Below, one piece after another: positions 48,510 through 58,600 of a stretch of DNA of 64,000 nt. Each line of letters opens with the position of its first letter. Within the stretch, counting starts at the first letter, position 1. Under the pieces are notes generated by a model. It saw only the letters and a program-made list of their open reading frames with translations. It made no database searches and was not told the origin of the DNA. The DNA lies in assembly GCA_963970005.1 (NCBI GenBank), contig CAXAMN010015114.1:7335-71334 (forward strand), in the 5' to 3' direction. A program made the position numbers and the translations under genes. This DNA is from Durusdinium trenchii (lineage: Eukaryota > Sar > Dinophyceae > Suessiales > Symbiodiniaceae).

Positions 48510-50426
48510 AACAACAACAACATTGACATTATTCTGTAGATTCTCTGTAGATTTGAGCAGTCCGACAGAGACTTCCACTTCAAATCGTTCCGCGGTCCGA
48601 CCAAGGTTCTTGTGCAGGTTCGACACCGCAATGCGGGCGGCCAAAGTGGAGAAGTCTGGATGCTTCTGAGACCTGGGCCAAAAAGTCTACCCTCCTGCCA
48701 TGAGAGGCATTCGTTAAACCAGTAGACACCGTGCATGGCAAGATAGGGAAGATCTGAGCGAGTTGGATGTCCTACGATTGACCGAAAACTGGAGATGAAC
48801 CATATGGGCATGATCATATAATACTGTACTAAGATCTAAGTCCAGACAAACTGGACTAAGATCTAAGTCCAGATGCTTGAACAGTTGAGCATGTAGGAAT
48901 TCAACCACTAAGCAGGGCATTTCGACGAAGAGCTCAGCATGTAGGAACCCCCTTGATGCCCCCTCGGGCGGCTCGAGCCGGTTCTCAAACGATCATAAAA
49001 CCCCTCAGACAAAGAGAGGTCTATGCATAAACCTTCTGGTGACAGCCTCACACGTCACCATGAAGCAGCCACACACGTCACCTTGGGTTTTCCAGCAAAC
49101 CACGAGCCCCACTCCAGGTCGGTCTAGCCGAGTCGAACACAAGGTCTGCGTATGGAACCACATGAACAGCGTCGTCCAGGCACAGTCGGTCTAACCGGAG
49201 TCCAGGCACATATACGCGCAGGTCTCAGCCGCCAAAGTGTCAACCTCTGCGGTCTTGATGCCATTATAGAAGCCTCCCGTGAAACGGGGTTTCACGCGGC
49301 GTTCCGCGCCCTAAAAGGAAACTCCAAAGGGCTGGTCCGTCCACCGGATCACTGTTAGATCGAACCCTCTTTGGGGCTGTGAACATCACCTAAAAACATC
49401 GGCCCAGCCCCCCAAAAACAGGGAGAACATGTCTGTGCCACCTTCCTCCAACAGCTAGACCTACATCCCCCGGCACCTTCCACCACCCGGCACCTTCCAC
49501 CACCTTCTGCGTCACGGGCACCGGGTCGATAAAACGTGGGTCCAGGCCACCGCAAAGAGTCCGGATGCGCTTGGTGATGTTGTCGAACTTCACCTCCTGG
49601 GCGCTTGGTCTTTGTTTTCTTTTTGGTCGCCGACTGTACCAAAACAGGTGGAAGCCACTGGCGCCTCTGGAGACCGACCTTTTCATCCACGTGAGACGCG
49701 AAGAGGATGTGTAGGGACACGTCAACCTACGTACGGTCGACCAGGTGGGCGGTCGCACATCTTCACCATTACGTTCAACTGACGCTCGACAGACTGGGAG
49801 CCGGCGGGGAGTTCGTGAGGGCAAAACCAATCCATTTCTGAGCTACGGCCCGAAACGTAAAAAATGTTGGCCTGAAGATACTGGCAGGTTAAGAGCCCTA
49901 AACATCCCTAAGGCCTTTTTTGAGGTTTTGGTGACTGATATACATATACACGTATTCCTCCAGTTCTAAATCATGGACATGAGCGAGGAAAGCCGCGGCG
50001 ACGGCTGTGGCTGTGTCTGGTCACCTCGGGCGTTGGTGGTGAGAAACTGGAGAGTCGAAGGGAAGACCCGACAGCCAGGGAGAAGTGGCTACGGCCTGCG
50101 GCCTGCCTGAAACGCCCAGAAACTGGAACACGTACCAAGCAGGTGTCCCCTCAACGCATCTCAAAGGTGATTTTTTCATGCCCTTTTTTCAAGGGCATCC
50201 CAAGGTCCCAAGTTTGGGTGCTGTTGGAGTCCCAAAAAATGGTGGTTTTGAAGGCTTCCAATGGCAATCCTGATGTTTAAACCAATCAAACAACAAAAAC
50301 AAAAACAATCCAACAGCAATCCGAAAAGGTTTGGATCTGTAAAACTAAAACCATAAACGTTTGCACCCATGTCTACGTGGTCTCCTGCTTACGGCCGTCA
50401 CGCTTCACCACGAACTGACCAGCCAT
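28425..50426 (-). CDS. RRM1: Ribonucleoside-diphosphate reductase large subunit (class I, R1/RRM1), 34 exons
   Basis: Catalytic subunit that reduces NDPs to dNDPs together with the radical-generating small subunit. I read 34 exons by matching conserved blocks: 50426-50385, 49596-49494, 49273-49210, 48672-48610, 47988-47901, 47604-47520, 47133-46989, 46740-46646, 46200-46127, 45584-45471, 40962-40871, 40354-40273, 39989-39930, 39402-39328, 38297-38229, 37355-37327, 36996-36930, 36609-36529, 36306-36274, 35653-35547, 35347-35305, 35116-35081, 34407-34341, 33844-33787, 33630-33576, 33343-33276, 32347-32302, 32014-31964, 31181-31113, 30849-30758, 30484-30401, 29878-29827, 29509-29474, 28475-28425. 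Phases agree throughout; total 2376 nt, 791 aa (human 792). Visible: the N-terminal ATP-cone start ([14 protein letters not shown] then [10 protein letters not shown]), disulfide Cys in MSSCFLL, thiyl-radical motif SNLCTE, partner Cys in [26 protein letters not shown], and the C-terminal redox pair CVGCSA. The usual DSCNRKSNQQ reads [10 protein letters not shown]. The junction of exons 10 and 11 is uncertain by a few bases. Most introns begin GA or GC. Intron 10 hosts another gene. Confidence 0.95.
35971..36070. mobile_element. Hairpin element in RRM1 intron 19
   Basis: The left arm (35971-36005, with GGGCTCTAGTCGTAC) pairs imperfectly with the right arm (36036-36070, with GTACGACTGGAGCCC). 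It shares GGAGCCCTAGGG and the overall plan with the hairpin at 36808-36907. No coding capacity. Confidence 0.55.
36808..36907. mobile_element. Hairpin element in RRM1 intron 17
   Basis: The left arm (36808-36847, with CTCCAACCACATATCCTC) pairs with the right arm (36870-36907, with GAGGATGTGGTTGGAG); arms are about 38-40 bp with few mismatches. It starts about 22 nt inside the intron from the donor. Related to 35971-36070. Confidence 0.6.
39009..39028. repeat. AT microsatellite in RRM1 intron 14
   Basis: TATACATATATATATATATA run within the intron between exons 39402-39328 and 38297-38229. Confidence 0.9.
40691..40780. mobile_element. Short hairpin element with 27-bp perfect inverted repeats in RRM1 intron 11
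   Basis: Left arm 40691-40717 (CGAACACATCACATGGAAGT then GGAAAAC) is the exact reverse complement of right arm 40754-40780, with a 36-bp loop. Pairing continues weakly outside the arms through GAGTGT. Loop and inner arm resemble 20939-21012. Such a structure could fold in the pre-mRNA between exons 11 and 12. Confidence 0.7.
41251..41272. repeat. Short palindrome GGAAGTGGA CA TCCACTTCC
   Basis: A near-perfect 20-bp palindrome using the same GGAAGTGGA core as the hairpin families. It lies in RRM1 intron 10, downstream of the nested sepiapterin reductase. Confidence 0.7.
41275..41345. repeat. Short tandem ACGTTCGTAGCTTC-type repeat
   Basis: Three imperfect units around TACGTTCGTAGCTTC in RRM1 intron 10, between host exon 11 (40962) and the nested gene's stop (41609). 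Confidence 0.6.
41609..44840 (-). CDS. SPR: Sepiapterin reductase (SDR family), nested in an intron of the RRM1 gene
   Basis: NADPH-dependent short-chain dehydrogenase for the last step of tetrahydrobiopterin synthesis, expected in the cytosol. Six exons join in phase: 44840-44774, 44122-43871, 43622-43459, 43204-43115, 42610-42474 and 41762-41609; 864 nt, 287 aa (human SPR 261). Visible: the cofactor motif [11 protein letters not shown] across exons 1 and 2; NAG in LHNAGSLG of exon 3; catalytic Ser in [11 protein letters not shown] of exon 4; catalytic YATGK split between exons 4 and 5; the SPR-type [10 protein letters not shown]; and a C-terminus ending GAHIDFFDL, as in animal SPRs. None of its five introns starts with GT (GA, GC, GC, GC, GA). 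An in-frame ATG at 44999 would add 53 residues; I chose 44840 because homology starts there. The whole gene lies between two reductase exons (45471 and 40962) on the same strand. No other family fits as well. Confidence 0.94.
44640..44725. repeat. CTACTAG-type dispersed repeat inside intron 1 of the nested gene
   Basis: Repeated AAGGACGCTACTAG and GGAGGCCATCGCTACT phrases, within intron 1 of the sepiapterin reductase gene. Same motif family as at 1.0, 15.8 and 17.4 kb. Confidence 0.65.
48437..48521. repeat. CAA / CGACAA microsatellite in RRM1 intron 4
   Basis: About 85 bp of CAA triplets with an internal run of ACAACG hexamers, between exons 48672-48610 and 47988-47901. Confidence 0.95.
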
Positions 50427-50445
50427 GGCGCCTGCAAAAACGCTG
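50427..50445 (-). promoter_or_regulatory. Candidate spliced-leader trans-splice acceptor of the RRM1 mRNA
   Basis: On the minus strand a short T-run ending TTTTTGCAG lies directly before the sequence GCGCC and the start ATG at 50426. The AG is at 50433-50432, leaving a genomic 5' UTR of only 5 nt. A pyrimidine tract plus AG followed by G is what dinoflagellate spliced-leader addition would use. No genomic copy of the 22-nt leader precedes the gene, which argues against a recently retroposed copy. The assignment is inference. Confidence 0.5.
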
Positions 50446-51780
50446 CAGAAGCAGGGACTGCTTGGGTTGGCTGAGGGTGAGGAAGGGTTTCAGTTTCTTC
50501 CAAGACTCAAACTGGAGGTCAGCTTGCACCCATCGCTGCTGAGTCCTGTTCGGATCCTCACTTTCTGTCCTTTTATCCCCCCATGCGAGATGGCAGAACT
50601 ACTATCTCAGACAGCATGTTGGCACAGCCAACCCGGTGGATGGATTGCTGTGCCTGCTGGTTTGACGGTTTGAGGATTCAATCTTGCTGCACATGTTTTG
50701 ACCACGAGTTTCGGGCAACGGGTCTGCCAGATGTTCATCTACAAGGATCTGATGGTAAGTGGGAGTGTGCCTTCCCTTCTCCCTTCTCCCGTGGCCTGCA
50801 CAAAAAGAGCGGATTTCTGCTGGGTGATTGAGCCAAAGAACCTATTGTGCCGCAGACCTCCGAACGTATACGAACCTTCACCCATCAACAATATACCAGA
50901 AGAAAAAAATCTGCAGCAAAATGAGACCAACACTGGAGCCGAAAAAGAACTGCTCCGCGTCTGCCGCCCTCCTTTTTCTTGGAACGTCGGACCACACTGT
51001 CCTCCCGTGCGCGGCTGAAAGCCGCGCGGGTCCCACGGCCCCTGCAGGACGAGCAAATCGGGTGTGGTCAATTCGGGTCAAGCGGGTGTGTGTTGGAATA
51101 GGGACATCCCCACTGGGTGGGGTTTAGTTTATTCTTAAGTAGGCACGGATGAAGAGTCTAAAGTTGAGGAATCTGGTGTTTTTCTTCTTGTTTTGGACTG
51201 CTCCAGCTACTTCAAAAACCAACATGGTTTGTGGGAACTGTCCGAGCTGCCATCATGACATGAGTGTCTGAGGTGCCAACCTTGCACGGAAAAGCCACCA
51301 TGTGGCAGTGTCTTGGTCCAGGAGTCAAGGATTGCCACTGTCATGTGGCACAGTGAGACATTAGCCGCAGCCTTCACATCCAAAAAGTCTTCAAGATCCT
51401 CTGAGATACCTCTTCAAAACGAACCTCAATGGTGGAAAAAGGCTTGAAAGTTGTTCAAAGGGGAGTTCCCACCAGGTTCCCTTGTTCTGCGACCGCCTAG
51501 ACCGAGTCAAAACCGGTACCGGATGACCCCGCCTCTTCCGAGCTGCAAGCGGCCAGCTGATGCAATACCTGAGCTGTTGACGCGACTGGTGCAGCATAGC
51601 GCACCATGGCGCAGCATGGCACAGCTTGGAAAGGGATGGGTACATCCACAACACTCATGCCCACGCATTACCATGTGAGTGTGCTGGGTGTGTCTAGAAA
51701 TAGGGACATCCGGCATCCCCAAAGACACCCGTTCCTGGAAAAAGGAAAATTGCACCACCGTAGACCCCAAACAGGTGGGA
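50446..51780. other. Upstream flank of RRM1; no gene recognised
   Basis: Mixed-composition DNA between the reductase start and the satellite arrays. No exon-like block with conserved motif. Any promoter would be here or further up; no TATA-type or other element stands out. Confidence 0.4.
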
Positions 51781-51789
51781 CAACAACGA

Positions 51790-52500
51790 AGCATTCCCAA
51801 GTCCACTTTTTGAGACGTCAACAAGAAGGGAGACAAGAAGGGAGACAAAAGGAAACAGAAGGAAACAGGACACAATGGCCAACAAGAAGGGAGACAAGAA
51901 GAGATACAAAAGGAGACAGAAGGGAGACAAAGCGGACACAGTGACCAACAAGAAGGGAGACAAGAACGAAAACAAGAAGGGAAACAAAAGGAAACAGAAG
52001 GGAGACAAGGCCGACACAGTGACCCACAAGAAGGGACACAAAGGGAGACAGAAGGGACGAGGCGGACACGATGACACACGAGAAGGGAGACAAAAAGGAG
52101 ACAGGACGGACACAGTGACCAACAAGAATGGAGACAAGAACGGAGACAAAGGGAGACAGAAGGGAGACAAGACGGACACAATGACCAACAAGAAGGGAGA
52201 CGAGAAGGGCGACAAAAGGAAACAAAAGGGAGACAAGGCGGACACAGTGACCCACGAAGGGTCACAAGACTGGAGACAAAGGGAGACAAGAAGGAAGACA
52301 AGGCGGACACAATGACCGACAAGAAGGGAGACAAGAAGGGAGACAAAAGGAAACAGAAGGGAGAGAAGGCGGACAGTGACCAACAAGAAGGGAGACAAGA
52401 CCGGAGACAAAGGGAAACAGAAGGGAGACAAGGCGGACACAGTGACCAACAAGAAGGGAGACAAAGGGAGACAAGCCGGACGGAAGGCGGACACGCTGTC
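51790..52500. repeat. Purine-rich imperfect tandem array
   Basis: Irregular repeats of AAGAAGGGAGACAA and GGAAACAGAAGGGAGACAA, punctuated by GCGGACACAGTGACCAAC about every 65-130 bp. The plus strand is nearly all purine, so the minus strand is open in several frames for up to 342 codons. The predicted hydrophobic peptide is a product of the repeat. It shares GGGAGACAAA and GCGGACAC with the neighbouring 67-bp array. Confidence 0.9.
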
Positions 52501-52555
52501 CCGCAGCAAGGCGGGCACCCCTATATAACAGTAACCTGTTTGGCGAAGTGCACAA

Positions 52556-55500
52556 ATTATGTGGGAGACAAATGAATAAAATGCTGCATGGCCAGGCGTC
52601 GAACCTGGGGCCCAGCGGACAAGGGGGGACACCAGCAGTGACGCAAAGGGCGGACACATCTTAAGAAAGAAATGATAACTCCTGACAGTAAACTGCTTGG
52701 GGAATGAATAGAAACGTTGCATCGCCAGCGGAAAACCGCGGACATTAGGAGTGACAGACCCAACGGAAAAGGGCGGACACCACCAGCGACAAACCTGGGA
52801 GACAAGTGAATAGAAATGCTACACGGCCAATGGAAAAGGGAGAACACCAGCAGTGATAGACCTGGGAGACACATGAATAGAAATGCTACATGGCCAGGCG
52901 GACACCAGCAGTTACAGACCTGGGAGACAAATGAATAGAAATGCTACATGGCCAGCGGAANNNNNNNNNNCAGACCTGGGAGACAAATGAATAGAAATGC
53001 TACATGGCCAGCGGAAAAGGGCGGACACCAGCAGGGACAGACCTGGGAGACAAATGAATAGAAATGCTACATGGCCAGCGGAAAGGGCGGTCACCAGCGG
53101 CGACAGACCTGGGAGACAAATGAATAGAAATGCTACATGGCCAGCAGAAAAGTGCGGACACCAGCAGCGACAGACCTGGGAGACAAATGAATAGATATGC
53201 TACATGGCCAACGGAAAAGGGCGGACACCAGCAGTGACAAACCTGGGAGACAAATGAATAGAAATGCTACATGGCCAGCGAACAGTGACAGACCTGGGAG
53301 ACAAATGAATAGAAATGTTGCATCGCCAGCGGAAAAGGGCGGAGACGAGCAGCGACAGACCTGGGAGACAAATGAATAGAAATGCTACATGCCCAACGGA
53401 AAAGGGCGGACACCAGTTACAGACCTGGGAGACAAATGAATAGAAATGCTACATGGCCAGCGGAAAAGGGCGGTCACCAGCAGCGACAGACCTGGGAAAC
53501 AAATGAATAGAAATGCTACATGGCCAACGGAAGACGGTGGACACCAGCAGTGACAGACCTGGGAGACAAATGAATAGAAATGCTACATGGCCAACGGAAT
53601 AGGCCGGACACCAGCAGCGACAGACCTGGGAGACATGAATAGAAACGCTACATGGACAGACCTGGGAGACAAATGAATAGAAATGCTGCATAGTCAACGG
53701 AAAAGGGCGGACACCAGCAGTGACAGACCTGGGAGACAAATGAATAGAATGCTACATGGCCAGCGGAAAAGGGCGGACACCAGCAGTGACAGACCTGGGA
53801 GACACATGCATAAAAAAGCTGTGTGGCCAACGGAAAAGGGCGGACACCAGCAGTGACAGACCTGGGAGACAAATGAATAGAAATGCTACACAGACCTGGG
53901 AGACAAATGAATAGAAGTGCTACATGGCCAGCGGAAAAGGGCGGACACCACCAGTGACTGCATCGCCAGGAGAAAAGGGCGGACACCAGTGTCAGACTTG
54001 GGAGACAAATGAATAGAAATGCTACATGGCCAGCGGAAAAGGCGGACACCAGCAGCGACACGCCTGGGAGACAAATGAATAGAAATGCTACATGGCCAAC
54101 GGAAAAGGGCGGACACCAGCAGTGACAGACCTGGGAGACAAATGAATAGAAATGCTACATGGCCACCAGAAAAGGGCGGACACCACCAGTGACAGACCTG
54201 GGAAACAAATGAATAGAAATGCTGCATAGTCAACGGACAAGAGCGGACACCAGTAGTGACAGACCTGGGAGACAAATGAATAGAAATGCTACATGGCCAG
54301 CGGAAAAGGGCGGTCACCAGCGGCGACAGACCTGGGAGACAAATGAATAGAAATGCTACATGTCCAGCAGAAAAGGGCGGACACCAGTAGTGACAGACCT
54401 GGGAGACAAATGAATAGAAATGCTACATGGCCAGCGGAAAAGGGCGGACACCAGCAGCGACAGACCTGGGAGACAAATGAATAGATATGCTACATGGCCA
54501 ACGGAAAAGGGCGGACACCAGCAGCGACAGACCTGGGAGACACATGAATAAAAAAGCCGCGTGTCCAACGGAAAAGGGCGGACAACACCAGTGACAGACC
54601 TGGGAGACAAATGAAAAGAAATGCTACATGGCCAGCGGAAAAGGGCGGTCAGCAGCAGCGACAGACCTGGGAGACAAATGGCAGTGACAGACCTGGGAGA
54701 CAAATGAATAGAAATGCTACATGGCCAACGGAAAAGGGCGGACACAAGCAGCGACAGACCTGGGAGACATGAATAGAAACGCTACATGGACAGACCTGGG
54801 AGACAAATGAATGGAAATGCTGCGTAGTCAACGGAAAAGGGCGGACACCAGCAGTGACGGACCTGGGAGACAGATGAATAGAAATGCTACATGGCCAGCG
54901 GAAAAGGGCGGACACCAGCAGTGACAGACCTGGGAGACAAATGAATAGAAATGCTACATGGCCAACGGAAAAGGGCGGACACCAGTTACAGACCTGGGAG
55001 ACAAATGAATAGAAATGCTACATGGCCAGCGGAAAAGGGCGGTCACCAGCGGCGACAGACCTGGGAGACAAGTGAATAGAAATGCTACATGGCCACCAGA
55101 AAAGGGCGGACACCAGTGACAGACCTGGGAGACAAATGAATAGAAATGCTACATGGCCAGCGGCAAAAGGGCGGACAACAGCAGCGACAGACCTGGGAGA
55201 CAAATGAAGAGATATGCTACATGGCCAACGGAAAAGGGCGGACACCAGCAGTGACAAACCTGGGAGACAAATGAATAGAAATGCTACATGGCCAGCGAAC
55301 AGTGACAGACCTGGGAGACAAATGAATAGAAATGTTGCATCGCCAGCGGAAAAGGGCGGACACCAGTTACAGACCTGGGAGACAAATGAATAGAAATGCT
55401 ACATGTCCAGCGGAAAAGGGCGGACACCAGCAGCGACAGACCTGGGAGACAAATGAATGGACACCACCAGTGACAGACCTGGGAGACAAATGAATAGAAA

Positions 55501-55655
55501 TGCTGCATCGCCGCCAGTTACAGACCTGGGAGACGAATGAATAGAAATGCTACATGGCCAGCGGAAAAGAGCGGACACCAGCAGTGACACAAAGGGCGGA
55601 CACATCTTAAGAAAGAATTGAGAACCACTAACAGTAAACTGTTTGGGGAATTATA
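52556..55655. repeat. 67-bp minisatellite array, roughly 40 units, with an assembly gap
   Basis: The unit contains CTGGGAGACAAATGAATAG, AAATGCTACATGGCCAGCGG, AAAAGGGCGGACACCAGCAG and TGACAGAC, about 67 bp, with many truncated or fused units. 52961-52970 is N. A variant block (AAAGGGCGGACACATCTTAA, then ACAGTAAACTG.TTGGGGAA) occurs at both ends, 52631-52703 and 55577-55650, in direct orientation. The unit has few stops on the minus strand, so cyclic open frames appear; they are not genes. Confidence 0.93.
52961..52970. other. Assembly gap (10 N)
   Basis: Ten undetermined bases inside the 67-bp array. The true array length is unknown, and DNA on the two sides may have been joined by scaffolding. 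Confidence 1.
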
Positions 55656-58600
55656 CCAAAAAAGGTGATCAGTTGCAGATCCCTATTCAAATACACAGCC
55701 GTGTAATGACTCCAGGCATGAAAAGAGCCTGCAACAAAGCCCACGCAAGTCGCATGATTTCGAAAGTCATGCTTGAGTCATGCTGATCAAAATCCCAATG
55801 GCAAGGCAGTCTTGGACTCTCGATTGTCGTAGATTAAACATGCGCAAACATGATGACAGATTGAGCCCTCAGTCCCAGGGTGTTCACCCCCCACTACAAT
55901 TGCTATGCCGCTATGTGAGACAAGCTGCAGGCAAAGAGATCCCAAGAAGCTTGTGATCCGTTTCTTTGTGCAGCTTGTAGGCGGAGCATTGAGTAGTCAC
56001 TGGACCTTACCTGGGGGTCGATGCTCAGCCAGGTGTATGAGGTGGACCGACCAGGAGGCTCCAAGCACAAAAAACACAGGGATGCGCCTCCACAGGGGCC
56101 GTTTTTCCGGAGAGCCTTGCATGCCGTACGAGGCCCGGGCCTCGGGCCTCCCCTGTGACATCCCAAGCTCAGCCGAAGGGACCCGCTTCGAGACGTAGCA
56201 TGCTGGCATCGGAAGGGACGTACGTGAGGTGCTGCTTCAAAACGCTTTTTTGTTCAGTCATCCCGAACGAAGCACGTCTGGCGCCCAAAAGTCGATGGGC
56301 AGATCAAGAAAAGAACCTGCACTTCCTAAAGCCATGCGGTGATCTGCATGTGGAGAGAGGACAAAAGAAATGACAAGTCCTTTGGTCCTTTTCCTTCGGA
56401 ATGGCCAGATGCTGCCACCTCTGTTGGATCGGAACCCCAGCTTCACAAGTCAAAGCCCAGACTCGAACGAAGAACAAAGACGCTGCGAAGAGCTTTACAA
56501 CCGTTTCACTTGGAAAACCGTGGCGAACCACATGGCGAACCGCAACCATGCGGCTGAGTTTACTGTGACAAGCTTGGAGAAAAAGATAGACAGGAAAAGA
56601 GGTGTACGGTGGTTTCAGAGTAGATGACACGAACCCAAAGATGTTTTCTTTTATTGCGGCAATGGTCGGTTGCACCTCTGCACCTCGTGCGACCAACATT
56701 CCGTCCATGTCCCCCGAAGGCATCCGAGCCAAGGCACTCCACTTGTCTACATCAAGAATTCGCAACAAAGGGAGAAAAGAAAAGAACTCCCGGCTCCCGA
56801 GGGTCGTTTTTGGCACTCTTTCTGCCATTTGTCTGACACTCAAAGAATTGAAAGCAGACTTGAAGAAAAGAGTTCGGCGCATCTTCTTGCTGCCTGCAGG
56901 AAAAATGAGAGAAGGTCGCCTTGAAATCACCAGTCGCAGCCACAGAACTCTATCTTGCTAGTATCTTTCGGAACACAAAGCAGTATCTATTCCTTCAATC
57001 TGGCACAAACGTTAGAGAAATCCAAAACCAATGATTTTACCACCTGGAAAACACAAGGACCTCCGTATGACTTCGACGTCTGCCAGAACTGCAGTTCTGC
57101 CTCACTGTGTTGCTCACTCATAATCTGTGTCTGGGCTTTTGCGTGGTAAAAGTTGAAACAAGGCTTACGAAATGAGTTAGAGCAGCAAAAGTTGACCCAT
57201 CTTCTGCGCGTACGAGGAGTGCCAACTACTACAAACTTCGTCTTTGCAAGTGCCAGCTTTGTCATCCAATTGAAAACGCTGATCACACGGATGGGGAAGA
57301 CTATGCAATCGAAATTGTATTGAAGCTCTGGCTTGGACAGAAGAACAGTTATTCGCACCTGCATTCTTTCTGCAACGCTGACCTGGCTGTTTCAATTGTT
57401 TGGGGGAGGCAGTTGACCGCATCATGGCTTCTGGATGATTGTGACACCAAACCTTCTCTGCACAGTCTGAATGAGTGCAGCATCTGAAACGTCTGACCAA
57501 TCTTCTACACGGAGCCCTGCGCTTGCAGCACTCGATCAGAAGCTTGCTTGCAGACGCTCTGGTGAAATCCCAAGCATCCGAAGTCCTGCTTGGTCGTCCC
57601 AGTCAAAAGTGGGTCCTTGGAAACTTCACCCGGGCTTCGTCAATGTTCACCTAAAGAGAGCAGACTGGATCAGACTGTCTGGTCAACCTCCCTTATTCGG
57701 CCGGACACATGGGCCACCCCGCCCACGACGACAGACTCGATCTTCGCGTCGGCCCGTCGGTGAAACCGCCGACCACATCGAATCGACCCGGGCGCCGATC
57801 GAAAACAGTGGTGCACAAGAAGGCGCCTTGGACGAAGCGATTTGGGGTGTTCGGACCGGTGGAAACCTCAAGAAACATCTTGGAGAGCAGCATCTGTATC
57901 ACTCGGCTTCGACCCCTCTCCGAAGTGTGAGAACGCCTCGGCCGCCCCTCCAGATTGGACTTTGCTGCTCAGATCTGTCAGATTCTCCAACTGTGCTGCT
58001 TTGGCCTTGGTCAAAACCATTTCAAATTCCAGGGCTTCTCGTGGTGCTTCACGCCGCCCGACATGGGGTAAACACCCCCCAACCTTGACGAGGCGGGCGA
58101 GGCGTTGCGTGCCCTTCACCGGTTTGCTTCAGCGGCATCCCTGCATCCCAGCCACGAGAGAAGCAGCAAAGGAAGGCGAAAGTTGGCTATTCGCAGCTTC
58201 TCCACGAGAGACCAAACCACAGACCCTCCACGCTGCAACGAGTGAACGGGATGCCGGGAGTGAACGCAACCTCGCACCGCGAGGGAACGCAGCGGTCGCG
58301 TGCCCTTCTCCCGAACGACGGCGACCGCCAGGGGATTCAAAGAGGGTGTACTTCGTGACGTGCGAAAAAGGGCACAAGTGGATTCGTGAAAAGGACTCTG
58401 GCAGCCGGTAGTGGCAAATGCCAAAGCTGAAGAAGAATGCCTCACGGGCAGCTGAGCATCTGCTTTGCGACATTGGGTTGACCGGTCTTGAAGATGTATT
58501 AGGAACCTATCAGCTCCTCTGCAAAAATGTGCTGCAAAAAAATGGGAAGTCTGCTGGCTTTGGTTGAAGAGTGTGCTCTGAACTTGTTTGGGAGTTCCGC

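Noticed and set aside
48250-48817. Open frames with poly-Thr, poly-Val or poly-Leu/Ser
   Set aside because: Created by the CAA/CGACAA microsatellite in RRM1 intron 4.
51507-52722. Minus-strand open frames of 279 and 342 codons, rich in Leu, Ser, Phe and Val, resembling a membrane protein
   Set aside because: They follow the purine-rich tandem array exactly and consist of its translated repeat. More than one frame is open, so this is a compositional artefact.
52912-55605. Many overlapping minus-strand open frames (HLSPRSV, FICLPGLS, FVSQVCH phrases)
   Set aside because: They are the three frames of a 67-bp unit that is not a multiple of three. The protein repeat is dictated by the DNA repeat.
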